A DNA stretch of 64,000 nucleotides, taken from Colwellia psychrerythraea. Lineage in GTDB: Bacteria > Pseudomonadota > Gammaproteobacteria > Enterobacterales > Alteromonadaceae. The stretch covers positions 62,001 to 126,000 of the forward strand of contig NZ_JQEC01000045.1 in the NCBI RefSeq assembly GCF_000764185.1, written 5' to 3'. Positions 27,915 through 36,044 of this stretch are shown here, piece by piece (position 1 is the first letter of the stretch; each line of letters opens with the position of its first letter). The notes below the pieces were generated by a model. It searched no databases and was not told the DNA's origin. It worked only from the letters and a program-made list of their open reading frames with translations. The position numbers and the translations under genes were made by a program.

Positions 27915-28766
27915 TTATTTCCATCTCCCGACAGCCATCCACTGAATTTCTTTAACACCTGGCTGACAAGGATTACCATTGGAGTCTAAGAACGAAATAC
28001 GCATTCCACTTCTAGTTTTTGTCATAAGCGTCTTAACAGCAGGATGAAACTCTTGAGGAAGCATCTGAAATTCAAATGGCAACGTATTTAAGAATTCAAA
28101 AAACCTTTTATTATTTTCTTTTTTTGGATTTATAAGGTAATCAATTCCAGAAAAAATTTGTTCTTTAGTTAAGAAGATCAGAAAATTAACAACAAATAGA
28201 TTAATAGACTTTTTTTCTTTTAATGGTACGTCATAGTTAATAACCAAATTATTACCCATTTGATCTGTTTTAAGACGTTCCTTATCAATTTCACCAAAAA
28301 TAGACTCGATGACAATATCTTCAGCGCTATCCAGTATCACGCACCCGGACCATTCTTGCTGACCTTCAAAGTGGACTACATTAGCAAACTCTTTACTAAT
28401 AAATATTTTTCTTTTGATATCAATAAGGAAATCGCCTTTACCAATGGCACCTCGCAATGGAAGGTTTGAAATAAACCCCATTTCGAATAGAAATGAAACA
28501 GCAGCAACAAAGCTGTTTACATTGAATACATCGTCAATTGGGTTTGAAACTAAGATAATCGAATCAGATATAAATTCTGCATATTCAAAGTTTGATCTTC
28601 CAGTATTATCACCTTCAGCTTGAAAAAATGTTCTTGTTTTAGCTTCATCAATGAACTCAGAGTATTTCATATGCACATTTTCAAGGGATTCTTTTTTCAA
28701 AAAAGCAGTAAAGCCAAGTACATCAAGAAAAGCGATCAATCGGTTATTTAAAATTTTTACTTCCAT
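27915..28766 (-). CDS. Nucleotidyl cyclase-like cassette protein
   Basis: A 283-residue soluble protein. The N-terminus RLIAFLDVLGFTAF (D15), then EFISDSIILVS (D68), and LPLRGAIGKGDF (101-112) follow the layout of class III nucleotidyl cyclases: first metal Asp, second metal Asp in a hairpin, then the glycine-rich strand. The typical purine-specifying and transition-state residues are not obvious, so it may be an inactive or unusual cyclase. Class III cyclases that make cCMP or cUMP occur in Pycsar defence, but no adjacent Pycsar effector is evident. It is the last cassette gene of the island, followed by a truncated attC. Confidence 0.5.
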   Translation of the reverse strand: MEVKILNNRLIAFLDVLGFTAFLKKESLENVHMKYSEFIDEAKTRTFFQAEGDNTGRSNFEYAEFISDSIILVSNPIDDVFNVNSFVAAVSFLFEMGFISNLPLRGAIGKGDFLIDIKRKIFISKEFANVVHFEGQQEWSGCVILDSAEDIVIESIFGEIDKERLKTDQMGNNLVINYDVPLKEKKSINLFVVNFLIFLTKEQIFSGIDYLINPKKENNKRFFEFLNTLPFEFQMLPQEFHPAVKTLMTKTRSGMRISFLDSNGNPCQPGVKEIQWMAVGRWK

Positions 28767-28809
28767 GTTTTTCCTTCAAAATTTAGCCAATTAAAGAATA
28801 GTTAAATTG

Positions 28810-28892
28810 ACCTAACACCGCAATAAGCGGAAAATTATAGTTGGCTAAAATGAACCTAGCCAACTGTTAGCAGTTTGAACGCCTTGTTAGGT
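28810..28892 (-). other. attC recombination site (integron cassette junction)
   Basis: An 83-bp imperfect palindrome bounded by ACCTAAC (28810-28816) and GTTAGGT (28886-28892), exact matches to RYYYAAC and GTTRRRY. The outer arms pair over 8 bp, and a central perfect stem TTGGCTA/TAGCCAA (28841-28847, 28857-28863) closes a 9-nt loop. It begins 12 bp after the stop of the gene at 28905 and ends 44 bp before the start of the next cassette gene, just where an attC belongs. Confidence 0.85.
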
Positions 28893-28904
28893 TTTAGACA
28901 CAAG

Positions 28905-29807
28905 CTAATATATTCTAATTTCTTTATGATCAAGTAGAATATAGCGTAACTTAGTCGTAAACCTAGCAAAACTTGTCGACAAAACCATTCCGTTATTAAT
29001 ATGCAATTGATAACGATCGAACTCACAATTCTTTGAAAACTCTTCGATCAAATTATCGTATTTAATTTGATTATACTCAGGTTGTAATGCGCATATTAAT
29101 AATTTTTCATTGAAATCAACTTCCTCTTTAATACTGAGAATACAGGACTTACTTTTTGATGATTTAACAACCTTGAATGGTAATACTAATAATTCTTCAC
29201 CGAGAATAGATTTATTATCGATAACCCTTTCTGAACTTAATATATCGCCTCGTGCATGATGTCCTTTTGATAACCTTTCAAAGATGTTTTTTGATGTTTT
29301 ACCTACATAATGAATTTTAAAGTTAAAAAAATCGATATAGTTTTCAAACCCTTTAATAAAAGTCTGATTATTACTTTTATAAAACAAAAATTGCCATCCT
29401 GTTATTTCAATTAAAGCTTCTGATACAATTTTTTTTGTTCTTTTGTCCTTTAAAAAAACAACAAGATAACAATCTGGATTTGAATAGACCTTAAAGCTAA
29501 AAACAACATCACCATACTTCCCGTTAGCGATATCTTTAAACAAATTGGGATGGTTAGCATTTAATATATAATGTATATCTAAGCTGCCGCTAGATTTTGT
29601 TATTCCATTTGATAGTGTTATATCAACAGATGAAGAAGAATTATTTTTTTCAATAAAAATTCTTGGATACCTTACTTGAGCAAGTACATATATATTGGCA
29701 CCAGATAGGGATTCTTTTGTCGCATCACGAGGTTTTTTTTTGCTTATCTCACTATTTGTGAATGGATGACTAACTAAACTTAATTTACTGGAATATGATT
29801 TAATCAA
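28905..29807 (-). CDS. Cassette protein with GIY-YIG-like nuclease domain
   Basis: A 300-residue protein. Residues 165-250 look like a GIY-YIG nuclease core: IHYVGKTSKNIFERLSKGHH (YVG, then R178 and H183), then E234 in FNEKLLICALQPEYN with N246, the usual Glu and Asn of the fold. The first strand has IHY instead of a canonical GIY. The N-terminal 160 residues are mostly strands and not recognised. A nuclease fits phage defence, but the target is unknown. It is a single-gene integron cassette with its own attC directly downstream (28810-28892). Confidence 0.55.
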   Translation of the reverse strand: MIKSYSSKLSLVSHPFTNSEISKKKPRDATKESLSGANIYVLAQVRYPRIFIEKNNSSSSVDITLSNGITKSSGSLDIHYILNANHPNLFKDIANGKYGDVVFSFKVYSNPDCYLVVFLKDKRTKKIVSEALIEITGWQFLFYKSNNQTFIKGFENYIDFFNFKIHYVGKTSKNIFERLSKGHHARGDILSSERVIDNKSILGEELLVLPFKVVKSSKSKSCILSIKEEVDFNEKLLICALQPEYNQIKYDNLIEEFSKNCEFDRYQLHINNGMVLSTSFARFTTKLRYILLDHKEIRIY

Positions 29808-30161
29808 AACTCTATACTCAATAGAAACCTAACAGCTTATTATGGAGCCGGCTCAGTAATGTCCGTTCTATAATTAAAATTTAATTTACATTAATGTCCC
29901 ACAAATTCAAAGAATGAGAAACCACTGCAACCAATTATTTAATAAAAGATAGATGTTACTAAACCCGCTCAGTAACATGACATAAAATATTCATTAGAAA
30001 ATATAAGGCAAAAAATTAAAGGCTAACGTCCGGAATGCGCATATTCGAGACATAAGCTTCAAAGTAATAATGCTTGTATTGCATTCTATTTTATATTGAA
30101 AAATAAAAATCCCTTATCATGGATAGTTATTTAGCACTCATTACTTTTCAAAAATTTAATA
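29808..30161. other. Intergenic cassette junction with degenerate attC
   Basis: A 354-bp gap. On the coding (minus) strand the sequence AGCTGTTAGGTTTC at 29824-29837 contains an exact GTTRRRY box, 17 bp before the start of the GIY-YIG-like gene. No matching RYYYAAC box is clear. Two CTCAGTAA copies (29858 and 29957 regions) could form the stem of a longer or decayed attC. No gene is seen. Confidence 0.4.
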
Positions 30162-32354
30162 CTAATCAATACTCATAACATCCTTTATTGCGTCTTCTAG
30201 CCCGTCTTGATTTAATTTGTTCATCTCAACGTCATAACACTTATAACTAGGACCATTGCTTACAGACCAATCTTCAAATTGAATTACCTTCATCGTTTTG
30301 CCATCTGGCGGGAGGAGAAAATCTAAAAGCCGATTAGTAAGATCCTCATGGTGACTGGTAATTATAACCTGTCTTTTTGCTGTATCATCCTCATTAGCAT
30401 AAGCTAATTTTCTGAGTAACACTGAGGCTGGAATCATCTGATTCATATCTAACGAAGTAGTAAAATCATCAAAACCAATTACTTTGTGGCCTAATCGTTT
30501 CGTAAGTACCAAGTTTAGATTTATTGTCCAACAAATAGCTAATTGAGATTTTTGCCCCGTAGATAGATCATCAAACTTAACACCAGAGTTTGTTTTAAAC
30601 CCCCAGTTAACCCCTCTTCCATTATTTTCTAGAGTGATAGGTAAAAAGTCATCTGGAAAATGAAAACTAGCTAATAGTTGATTCATATTTGCAACAAGTA
30701 ACTCCAACTCTACTTTAGGTATAGTGCCTATTAGTGAGAGAAATTGACTTTTTGAGCTAATTTCTGATTTACAAATAACATTTGCACTAGAAATCATCGA
30801 TTCAACCACATCTAGTTTATCTAAGTCAGTAGCATTTTTTTCATCGTATTCTTTTTCTTTTTCAAGTTCCCCCCACTGTTGAAATGTATAACCTAACTCC
30901 TCAATAAGACCAATTTCATTTGATACTTCTTTTGCATCCTTCACCTGCGATTTAGTGAGTAGGTTTTCTACAAATTTTTGTAGCTCACTTAATGAAAAAT
31001 AATCTTTTTCTAACATAGGTAATAATTGCTGCGCATTTTCTTCAATATCTCTCAGCACATTAAAGGCACGAACAAGAAGATTTAGTTCCCCAGATACTTC
31101 TTTTCCCTTGCTTTCAATATATAATAACTCAATTTTAATTTCCTCATTTCGTTTAACCGAAAGTATCATCAGTTCATTTAATTCAGTCTTCAGCTTTTGT
31201 TGAATAGATGATACATTTTCTTTATCCAAATGGTTATCCCATGCATGTAACCACTTATCTATATTTCCTTTAAAACTTTCAATCCAATCAATTACAGACA
31301 AGTTTTCATCTGAAATAATGACTTTTTGTTCAGATGAGTTTCGGTAATCTTTCCTTAACTTCTCTTGTTCTTTCTCAAGATTCTTTATACGTGATGAGTA
31401 AGCATTAACATTATCAATTGAAGTTAAGTGACCATTTAACATAGCACTTACAGTCGGTGTTATATATTTAAGACATAATGATTTATCAAAAGTTTCACTA
31501 TCTGTTTTAGATTGTTTTATGAAAGAAAAGTTAATTGGAAGAAGCTGCAAATGTTTAAGTAAATTTTGGTTCAATTGAACTGGCTTTTCATCCCTATCTA
31601 AATTTTCTTGTTTAGGATTTTTGTACTCAAGTAAACTGGTTCCTATGTGTATAAATTTTTCAGCTAGTTTTGCTCCTACAGGTTCAACACGATTACTAAT
31701 TTCACCAATTGATTTAACTAGATTATTTACTTGCGAAACCCAGCCACTTGATAAATTACCATTACTTATAATAAAGGTTCTCTCTTTCAATCTGAGCTTT
31801 ATCTCAGATTCCTTAGGTAGTTGGTCTACTACTTCACTTATTTTTCCAGCTAAAATTTTTCGAGCCTTTTTATAATCTTTCTTATACTTCAAAGTATTTA
31901 ATTGGTTCTGCCAATGGTTTAAATCTTGCTGTATTTCTTTCAAACCTTGCTTAATTTCAACGGATGGATTGCTCTGTGGCTCTAATAATTGAATCACTTC
32001 ATTGCAAGCTAATGCTTTTACATTTTCTTGGTAAAAAAATGAAGACACTGTATTTAAATTCTGTCGGTCAACTGACCCTTTACCAATAACAGGAAATTCT
32101 TCTCCATTTATTCTTATGAATCCATTTTTCTCACCTGAAGTAATAGAATCACCATTATTTGTCTCTGGATGATTAAGTACCCAATCAAGTGCTTCAAGTA
32201 GCGTTGTTTTACCTACCCCATTTTTTCCTGTGATAAGTATTAGATCCGCATTTAAGTCAAAAACTCTAGGTTCACCATTTTCTGTTTGACGATAACCTTT
32301 ATAGTTTTTTAGTTCTATTTTATTTATAAATTCAATATTATTTCGCAAAGTCAT
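30162..32354 (-). CDS. SMC/Rad50-like ABC ATPase, Lamassu LmuB/DdmC-like
   Basis: A protein of about 730 residues with ABC-ATPase halves at both ends and a predicted coiled-coil centre. Walker A is GKNGVGKTT (near 43-51), the ABC signature is LSTGQKSQ, Walker B is KVIGFDDFTTSLD, and the switch His is in IITSHHED. Such SMC-like subunits sense or hold DNA in Lamassu/DdmABC defence. It is the last gene of a three-gene operon and overlaps the middle gene by 17 bp. The ATG at 32354 is preferred to an upstream TTG (32363); GAGGGG is close before it. Confidence 0.82.
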   Translation of the reverse strand: MTLRNNIEFINKIELKNYKGYRQTENGEPRVFDLNADLILITGKNGVGKTTLLEALDWVLNHPETNNGDSITSGEKNGFIRINGEEFPVIGKGSVDRQNLNTVSSFFYQENVKALACNEVIQLLEPQSNPSVEIKQGLKEIQQDLNHWQNQLNTLKYKKDYKKARKILAGKISEVVDQLPKESEIKLRLKERTFIISNGNLSSGWVSQVNNLVKSIGEISNRVEPVGAKLAEKFIHIGTSLLEYKNPKQENLDRDEKPVQLNQNLLKHLQLLPINFSFIKQSKTDSETFDKSLCLKYITPTVSAMLNGHLTSIDNVNAYSSRIKNLEKEQEKLRKDYRNSSEQKVIISDENLSVIDWIESFKGNIDKWLHAWDNHLDKENVSSIQQKLKTELNELMILSVKRNEEIKIELLYIESKGKEVSGELNLLVRAFNVLRDIEENAQQLLPMLEKDYFSLSELQKFVENLLTKSQVKDAKEVSNEIGLIEELGYTFQQWGELEKEKEYDEKNATDLDKLDVVESMISSANVICKSEISSKSQFLSLIGTIPKVELELLVANMNQLLASFHFPDDFLPITLENNGRGVNWGFKTNSGVKFDDLSTGQKSQLAICWTINLNLVLTKRLGHKVIGFDDFTTSLDMNQMIPASVLLRKLAYANEDDTAKRQVIITSHHEDLTNRLLDFLLPPDGKTMKVIQFEDWSVSNGPSYKCYDVEMNKLNQDGLEDAIKDVMSID

Positions 32355-32967
32355 GCCCCTCAACTAGTTCATAACCAAGAACATTATTTATGTCTTTTAG
32401 CAACTCATCTCGCCAAAATATAGAAAATTGCCATGATTCACTCTCTTCTAAGACAAAAATTAGATTTTCAACATACCTGTCAAACATTTGTGGAGAGGAA
32501 CCTTTTGGTGGGTTTGAATAAACTAAAGCCTCTTTCACTAATTTAGACAAACCTTCTGCTGTTATTTTTACCGGATTATAACCGCCTGTTTTTAATGGAG
32601 AGAGCCATCTTTGTTTTATCTCGTCTGTAGTTTGACCTTTATAAAGTTTAACTTCCTGCATCACAAAGCGACCACGGTGCCAATCTTGATCTCCCATAAG
32701 TTGATTCCATTCGTCTATTGGCTGTTCAACTTCTACAAGGATAATTAGAGGTGAAAACTGCTGATAATCACGTAATAGATCTGACAGTCTATCTATTAAT
32801 CTGGCAAATATTATTTTAATATCATTCCAATCAACTTTTTCGCCAGATTGAATCTGCGATCTAAAAATTAATAAGTTGCATACCGAGCTACAATGAACTG
32901 AAATTGGTATTACTTGTTCTGTATTATTCTCAGATTGAGGTAGTTCTATATCTAAAATATTATTCAT
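32338..32967 (-). CDS. Middle subunit of SIR2/SMC operon, LmuC-like by position
   Basis: A 209-residue soluble, mostly helical protein without a recognised domain. WNDIKIIFARLIDRLSDLLR suggests an amphipathic helix, and GHRGRF-like basic residues (DWHRGRFVMQEVKLY) follow. It overlaps the SIR2 gene by 4 bp at its start and the SMC-like gene at its end, so all three are translationally coupled. In Lamassu and DdmABC a small protein of this kind sits between effector and SMC subunit; the equivalence here is by position and size, not by visible sequence similarity. Confidence 0.6.
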   Translation of the reverse strand: MNNILDIELPQSENNTEQVIPISVHCSSVCNLLIFRSQIQSGEKVDWNDIKIIFARLIDRLSDLLRDYQQFSPLIILVEVEQPIDEWNQLMGDQDWHRGRFVMQEVKLYKGQTTDEIKQRWLSPLKTGGYNPVKITAEGLSKLVKEALVYSNPPKGSSPQMFDRYVENLIFVLEESESWQFSIFWRDELLKDINNVLGYELVEGHDFAK

Positions 32968-34799
32968 GCGTTTATTTCCCTCAAAAACGTCCGTTTTTTT
33001 ATACTAGGTTGATTGGAAAAGTAATAGTTTGTTGGGGACTCTATTGCATCTTTTATGGTTGCAGCTACCGACTCCATGTTTCCTTCATATGACTTGCTAG
33101 TGAATATATGTTTCCAGTTCAAAGTAATAATTGTTTCTAGTGTTATCGACCCAGTTTTATTATTAACGTTTTTTATTCTTTCCATATTAGGAATAGAGTG
33201 AATTCTTGCCAGTCCAAGCTTTAGTATTAAGTGAGTATTACCCATTAACTTATTAGCTCTTTCCATACCCGTACTTTTTATTGGAAGATCATTTAAATAA
33301 AGCTCTTTTCTTACTGAATTTTTTGACTTTACATTAAGCAATAACCCTCGCTCCGGGTCACCATCGTTCTCTGTAGATACATAACCTCTTAATAAAAAAA
33401 TTAGTAAAACAAATTCAGATATTAATGCCTGGTTATTAATTACAGGTTCATAGTAATCAGAAGAATTTCCTTTCAGTTGAGAAAGACAATGAACTAACAT
33501 TTCAAATTTATTACTATTTTTTTGATCAACTGTTGGAGCAGTGAAAAAATCCTCTAACCAACTTGGGGATGTGGAGACAAAATTATTATCACCTTTTTTT
33601 CCGTGTTCAAATGAAGTGAGTGCGTGAGTCAAAATAGTTGACGAAAATGGAATGATTGATGTGAAACTAGCATTTGCAGATTGTGCACTCGATCTTAGTG
33701 CTTCAATCACTTTTGTTCTTATTATACGTTCATAGAGGAAATGCCATAATAAATCAGCAGAAAGATTTTTGTTAAGTTCAGGGTGGCGGATTATTAATTC
33801 ATCCCCCTGTTTGGCCGCTTGTTTATGGTGCTGAGCATAAGTTTTAACAATTTGCTGTTGATGAAAACTTGGTTGGGGATCAAAAGTCGCAACTATAGGA
33901 GCATTCAAAGTTTCTAGCAATTTTCGACCATTATTTATAGGATCATCAGTATATTCATCAAGTACCGTTTGAAGTGTATGATGAACCTGAGGCTCATCAC
34001 TTCCGAATCCAATAAATAGTAATGAGTTGCTACGTAACCTATCGCGAAATAGATCAGCTGCCCATTGCCTATTTCGCCATTTCTGAAGTTGTCGTTCCGT
34101 TAATAGTATCAATTCACATTTTTCTGGTTCGCTAGCATCACCTAGATTTTTTGCACAACCATTAATTTTATAAACTTGTAAGCGATTCAGGTCATCCGAT
34201 TGAACACCTCTACTACGGTAATCATCTAAACTAGTTATAACATCTGTATTTTTTCCGGAAGTAACAAGGTCATAAGCTTTTTCAAAATTACAATCATAAT
34301 TAGTTGTTAAAATTTCTGACAATAAGCCTTCTCTTGCAAGTTTTGCTATATACATATGGGCAGGTGTAGGTAGTAAATCCTTATATTTTGCAATTTTTAA
34401 AAGCTTAACTAAACTTTGATATGCATCTTTTAATGAATCAAATTCCCACAAAAAAAGTTCACATAAATGACCTAGCTTTTTGGCTTTTCCTGCCATAAAT
34501 ACATCGCAAAAAAAACAATTAAAGTGACATAAGTCTTGCTCTACTATTTTGAGGTCAAACTTAGAAAGTTCTTCAATACATCCCCATTTACAAACGTTTC
34601 CATGGAGAGACTTGTCATAACGTGCAAACCTTTTTTTTGTTAATTCTTTTTTTAAGGCACCTACCATCCAATCAACATTGTGGACATTTTCGTTATCGGG
34701 GTCTTTACTAGATAGTGAAATTCCAGCTCCGGCTACCGGAACACATCTTTTATTCAAGATTTGAGAGACTAAATAGTCAAATGAATTGTCTGCTAGCAT
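32964..34799 (-). CDS. SIR2-domain effector protein, Lamassu-like operon
   Basis: A 611-residue protein. The N-terminal SIR2-like domain (about 1-275) has VPVAGAGISLS (NAD-loop, 21-30), LTTNYDCNFEKAY (164-176, with the conserved Asn), ILLTERQLQKW, and LLFIGFGSDEPQV. The usual catalytic K-[LI]-H-G appears as KING, with Asn213 in place of His. A Cys cluster (C70, C74, C91, C95, C98) suggests a metal-binding insert. The C-terminal 330 residues are unrecognised. In defence systems SIR2 domains degrade NAD+ to abort infection. It is first of the three-gene operon; the regulator is unknown. Confidence 0.8.
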   Translation of the reverse strand: MLADNSFDYLVSQILNKRCVPVAGAGISLSSKDPDNENVHNVDWMVGALKKELTKKRFARYDKSLHGNVCKWGCIEELSKFDLKIVEQDLCHFNCFFCDVFMAGKAKKLGHLCELFLWEFDSLKDAYQSLVKLLKIAKYKDLLPTPAHMYIAKLAREGLLSEILTTNYDCNFEKAYDLVTSGKNTDVITSLDDYRSRGVQSDDLNRLQVYKINGCAKNLGDASEPEKCELILLTERQLQKWRNRQWAADLFRDRLRSNSLLFIGFGSDEPQVHHTLQTVLDEYTDDPINNGRKLLETLNAPIVATFDPQPSFHQQQIVKTYAQHHKQAAKQGDELIIRHPELNKNLSADLLWHFLYERIIRTKVIEALRSSAQSANASFTSIIPFSSTILTHALTSFEHGKKGDNNFVSTSPSWLEDFFTAPTVDQKNSNKFEMLVHCLSQLKGNSSDYYEPVINNQALISEFVLLIFLLRGYVSTENDGDPERGLLLNVKSKNSVRKELYLNDLPIKSTGMERANKLMGNTHLILKLGLARIHSIPNMERIKNVNNKTGSITLETIITLNWKHIFTSKSYEGNMESVAATIKDAIESPTNYYFSNQPSIKKRTFLREINA

Positions 34800-35085
34800 C
34801 CTGCTAATGTCCTCTGAAAATTTGATGTATTAACTTTTAAAATATAAACATTTATGCGGGAACTATGCGTAACTTTAAAGATAATTAAATGAATTACATA
34901 GGTTTTACCCCGAAACACAAAGTTTGTCCAATAATTAGTAGTTTGTTCTGTTTTATATGATAAACATAGAAAATTTATTGCTAAAAATTTTAATCTAATG
35001 TCTGCTATAGCGCACCAAGAAGTCGTTAGCATTTGATTAATTTAGAAACCAGAAACTGAACCGCTTGGGGTAGATTAATTTGGTT
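34800..35085. other. Leader region of the SIR2/SMC operon
   Basis: Gene-free sequence between repeat copy B and the SIR2 gene start. It must contain the operon's promoter, but no convincing -35/-10 pair stands out. A short open frame (34793-35032, minus) overlaps the SIR2 start and lacks any sign of coding. Confidence 0.4.
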
Positions 35086-35162
35086 AACTCATACCACAAA
35101 GAAGACATAAGCTATTACAGCTAATTGGACAGGTTGGATTAGATTTTGTATCGATAACGCCC
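35086..35162 (-). repeat. 77-bp dispersed repeat, copy B
   Basis: Second copy of the repeat at 27811-27887, about 90% identical and in the same orientation. Its GATAACGCCC end coincides with the distal edge of the attC-like region after the FRG gene. See copy A. Confidence 0.75.
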
Positions 35163-35249
35163 TATTAACAAGCAAAGAATAGCTGGTTAAAATTAGCGAC
35201 GAAGGAGTAAAATCAACTGTTTTTTCGCCTTTTGTAATAACTTGTTATG
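35152..35249 (-). other. Degenerate attC-like region after the FRG gene
   Basis: A stretch of about 98 bp bounded by GATAAC and GTTATG-type boxes, the latter overlapping the FRG stop codon, as in the neighbouring attC at 36045-36145. The inner arms pair only weakly. Position and size fit an attC, but the core boxes deviate from consensus. Confidence 0.35.
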
Positions 35250-36024
35250 CCGATTTTGGCGGTGGTGGCGGTACGAGTGGTGGTGGTGGTGGCAATATTT
35301 TCTGCTGGTTATCAAAATGTACTTCTTTTAGATGTTTACACAACCCATCAAAATCTGGGAACATTGTCATATCATTGATCCCCATTAAATTTAATTCTTT
35401 CATGACATGACTACGTTCAGAAGCAGGCATATCAAATTGCCATAATAATTCACCGCCTACATTGTGGCGCTTAGATAGTATAAATGTTTGCAAGTCTGAT
35501 ACGTTGGTCAGTGTTGTTACTCCCATTTGTCTAGACATTCGGGGATTATCAGTAACAAATGGAACAAAATTACTTACAAATTCGGAAGGAATCAGTAAAT
35601 CACTCTGAGCCTTGAAAGTACTCCCCCAACGATCAATGTCAAATATGAATACTGAAACCATTTCATTTGGCTTAGGAGTTAATGATGCTCCTTTAAAAGC
35701 AAAGTAAGCTGCAATATAAGGAGATAATGTCCAATCTAATAACGGAGTTGGGAATCCATGGTGTTGCAATCTAGCTAATAGATTTCCAAATTCTTGACTG
35801 TCAGTAAGGTTTACTGGTTTATCAAAGCTTGAAACCTGATGATTTACATCCTGCATAATACTGGTTAGGTACTTTTCCATTGATATATTTTTGTTAGTAA
35901 TACTTCTGTGAAAGCTAGTTTTTAGTTTCCATGAACTATCACTTTGACCTCTAAAGTAATACTTGTTTCCTGTATTTATATTAGTGCCAACCCAACCTTT
36001 AAAGTCATTCCAATTGCTAGACAT
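35245..36024 (-). CDS. FRG-domain protein with polyproline tail
   Basis: A 259-residue protein. The FRG domain is clear: YYFRGQSDSSWKLKTSFHR (21-42 region), LQHHGFPTPLLDWTLSPYIAAYFAF, and MSRQMGVTTL. FRG proteins are found in many mobile elements and defence loci, but their biochemistry is not settled. The C-terminus ends in two runs of five prolines (PPPPPLVPPPPPKSA), an unusual low-complexity tail. It is a single-gene cassette: the stop codon overlaps an attC-like box, and the next attC (36045-36145) lies just upstream of its start. Confidence 0.8.
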   Translation of the reverse strand: MSSNWNDFKGWVGTNINTGNKYYFRGQSDSSWKLKTSFHRSITNKNISMEKYLTSIMQDVNHQVSSFDKPVNLTDSQEFGNLLARLQHHGFPTPLLDWTLSPYIAAYFAFKGASLTPKPNEMVSVFIFDIDRWGSTFKAQSDLLIPSEFVSNFVPFVTDNPRMSRQMGVTTLTNVSDLQTFILSKRHNVGGELLWQFDMPASERSHVMKELNLMGINDMTMFPDFDGLCKHLKEVHFDNQQKILPPPPPLVPPPPPKSA

Positions 36025-36044
36025 GAAACCACACTCTCCTGTAG

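Noticed and set aside
30162-32354. ATPase as RecF or RecN of the host core
   Set aside because: The organisation with the SIR2 gene, the cassette context and the sequence beyond the Walker motifs differ from the conserved repair genes.
34793-35032. A 79-codon open frame upstream of the SIR2 gene on the minus strand
   Set aside because: It overlaps the SIR2 start, has no ribosome site and an unbiased composition; it is probably chance in AT-rich sequence.
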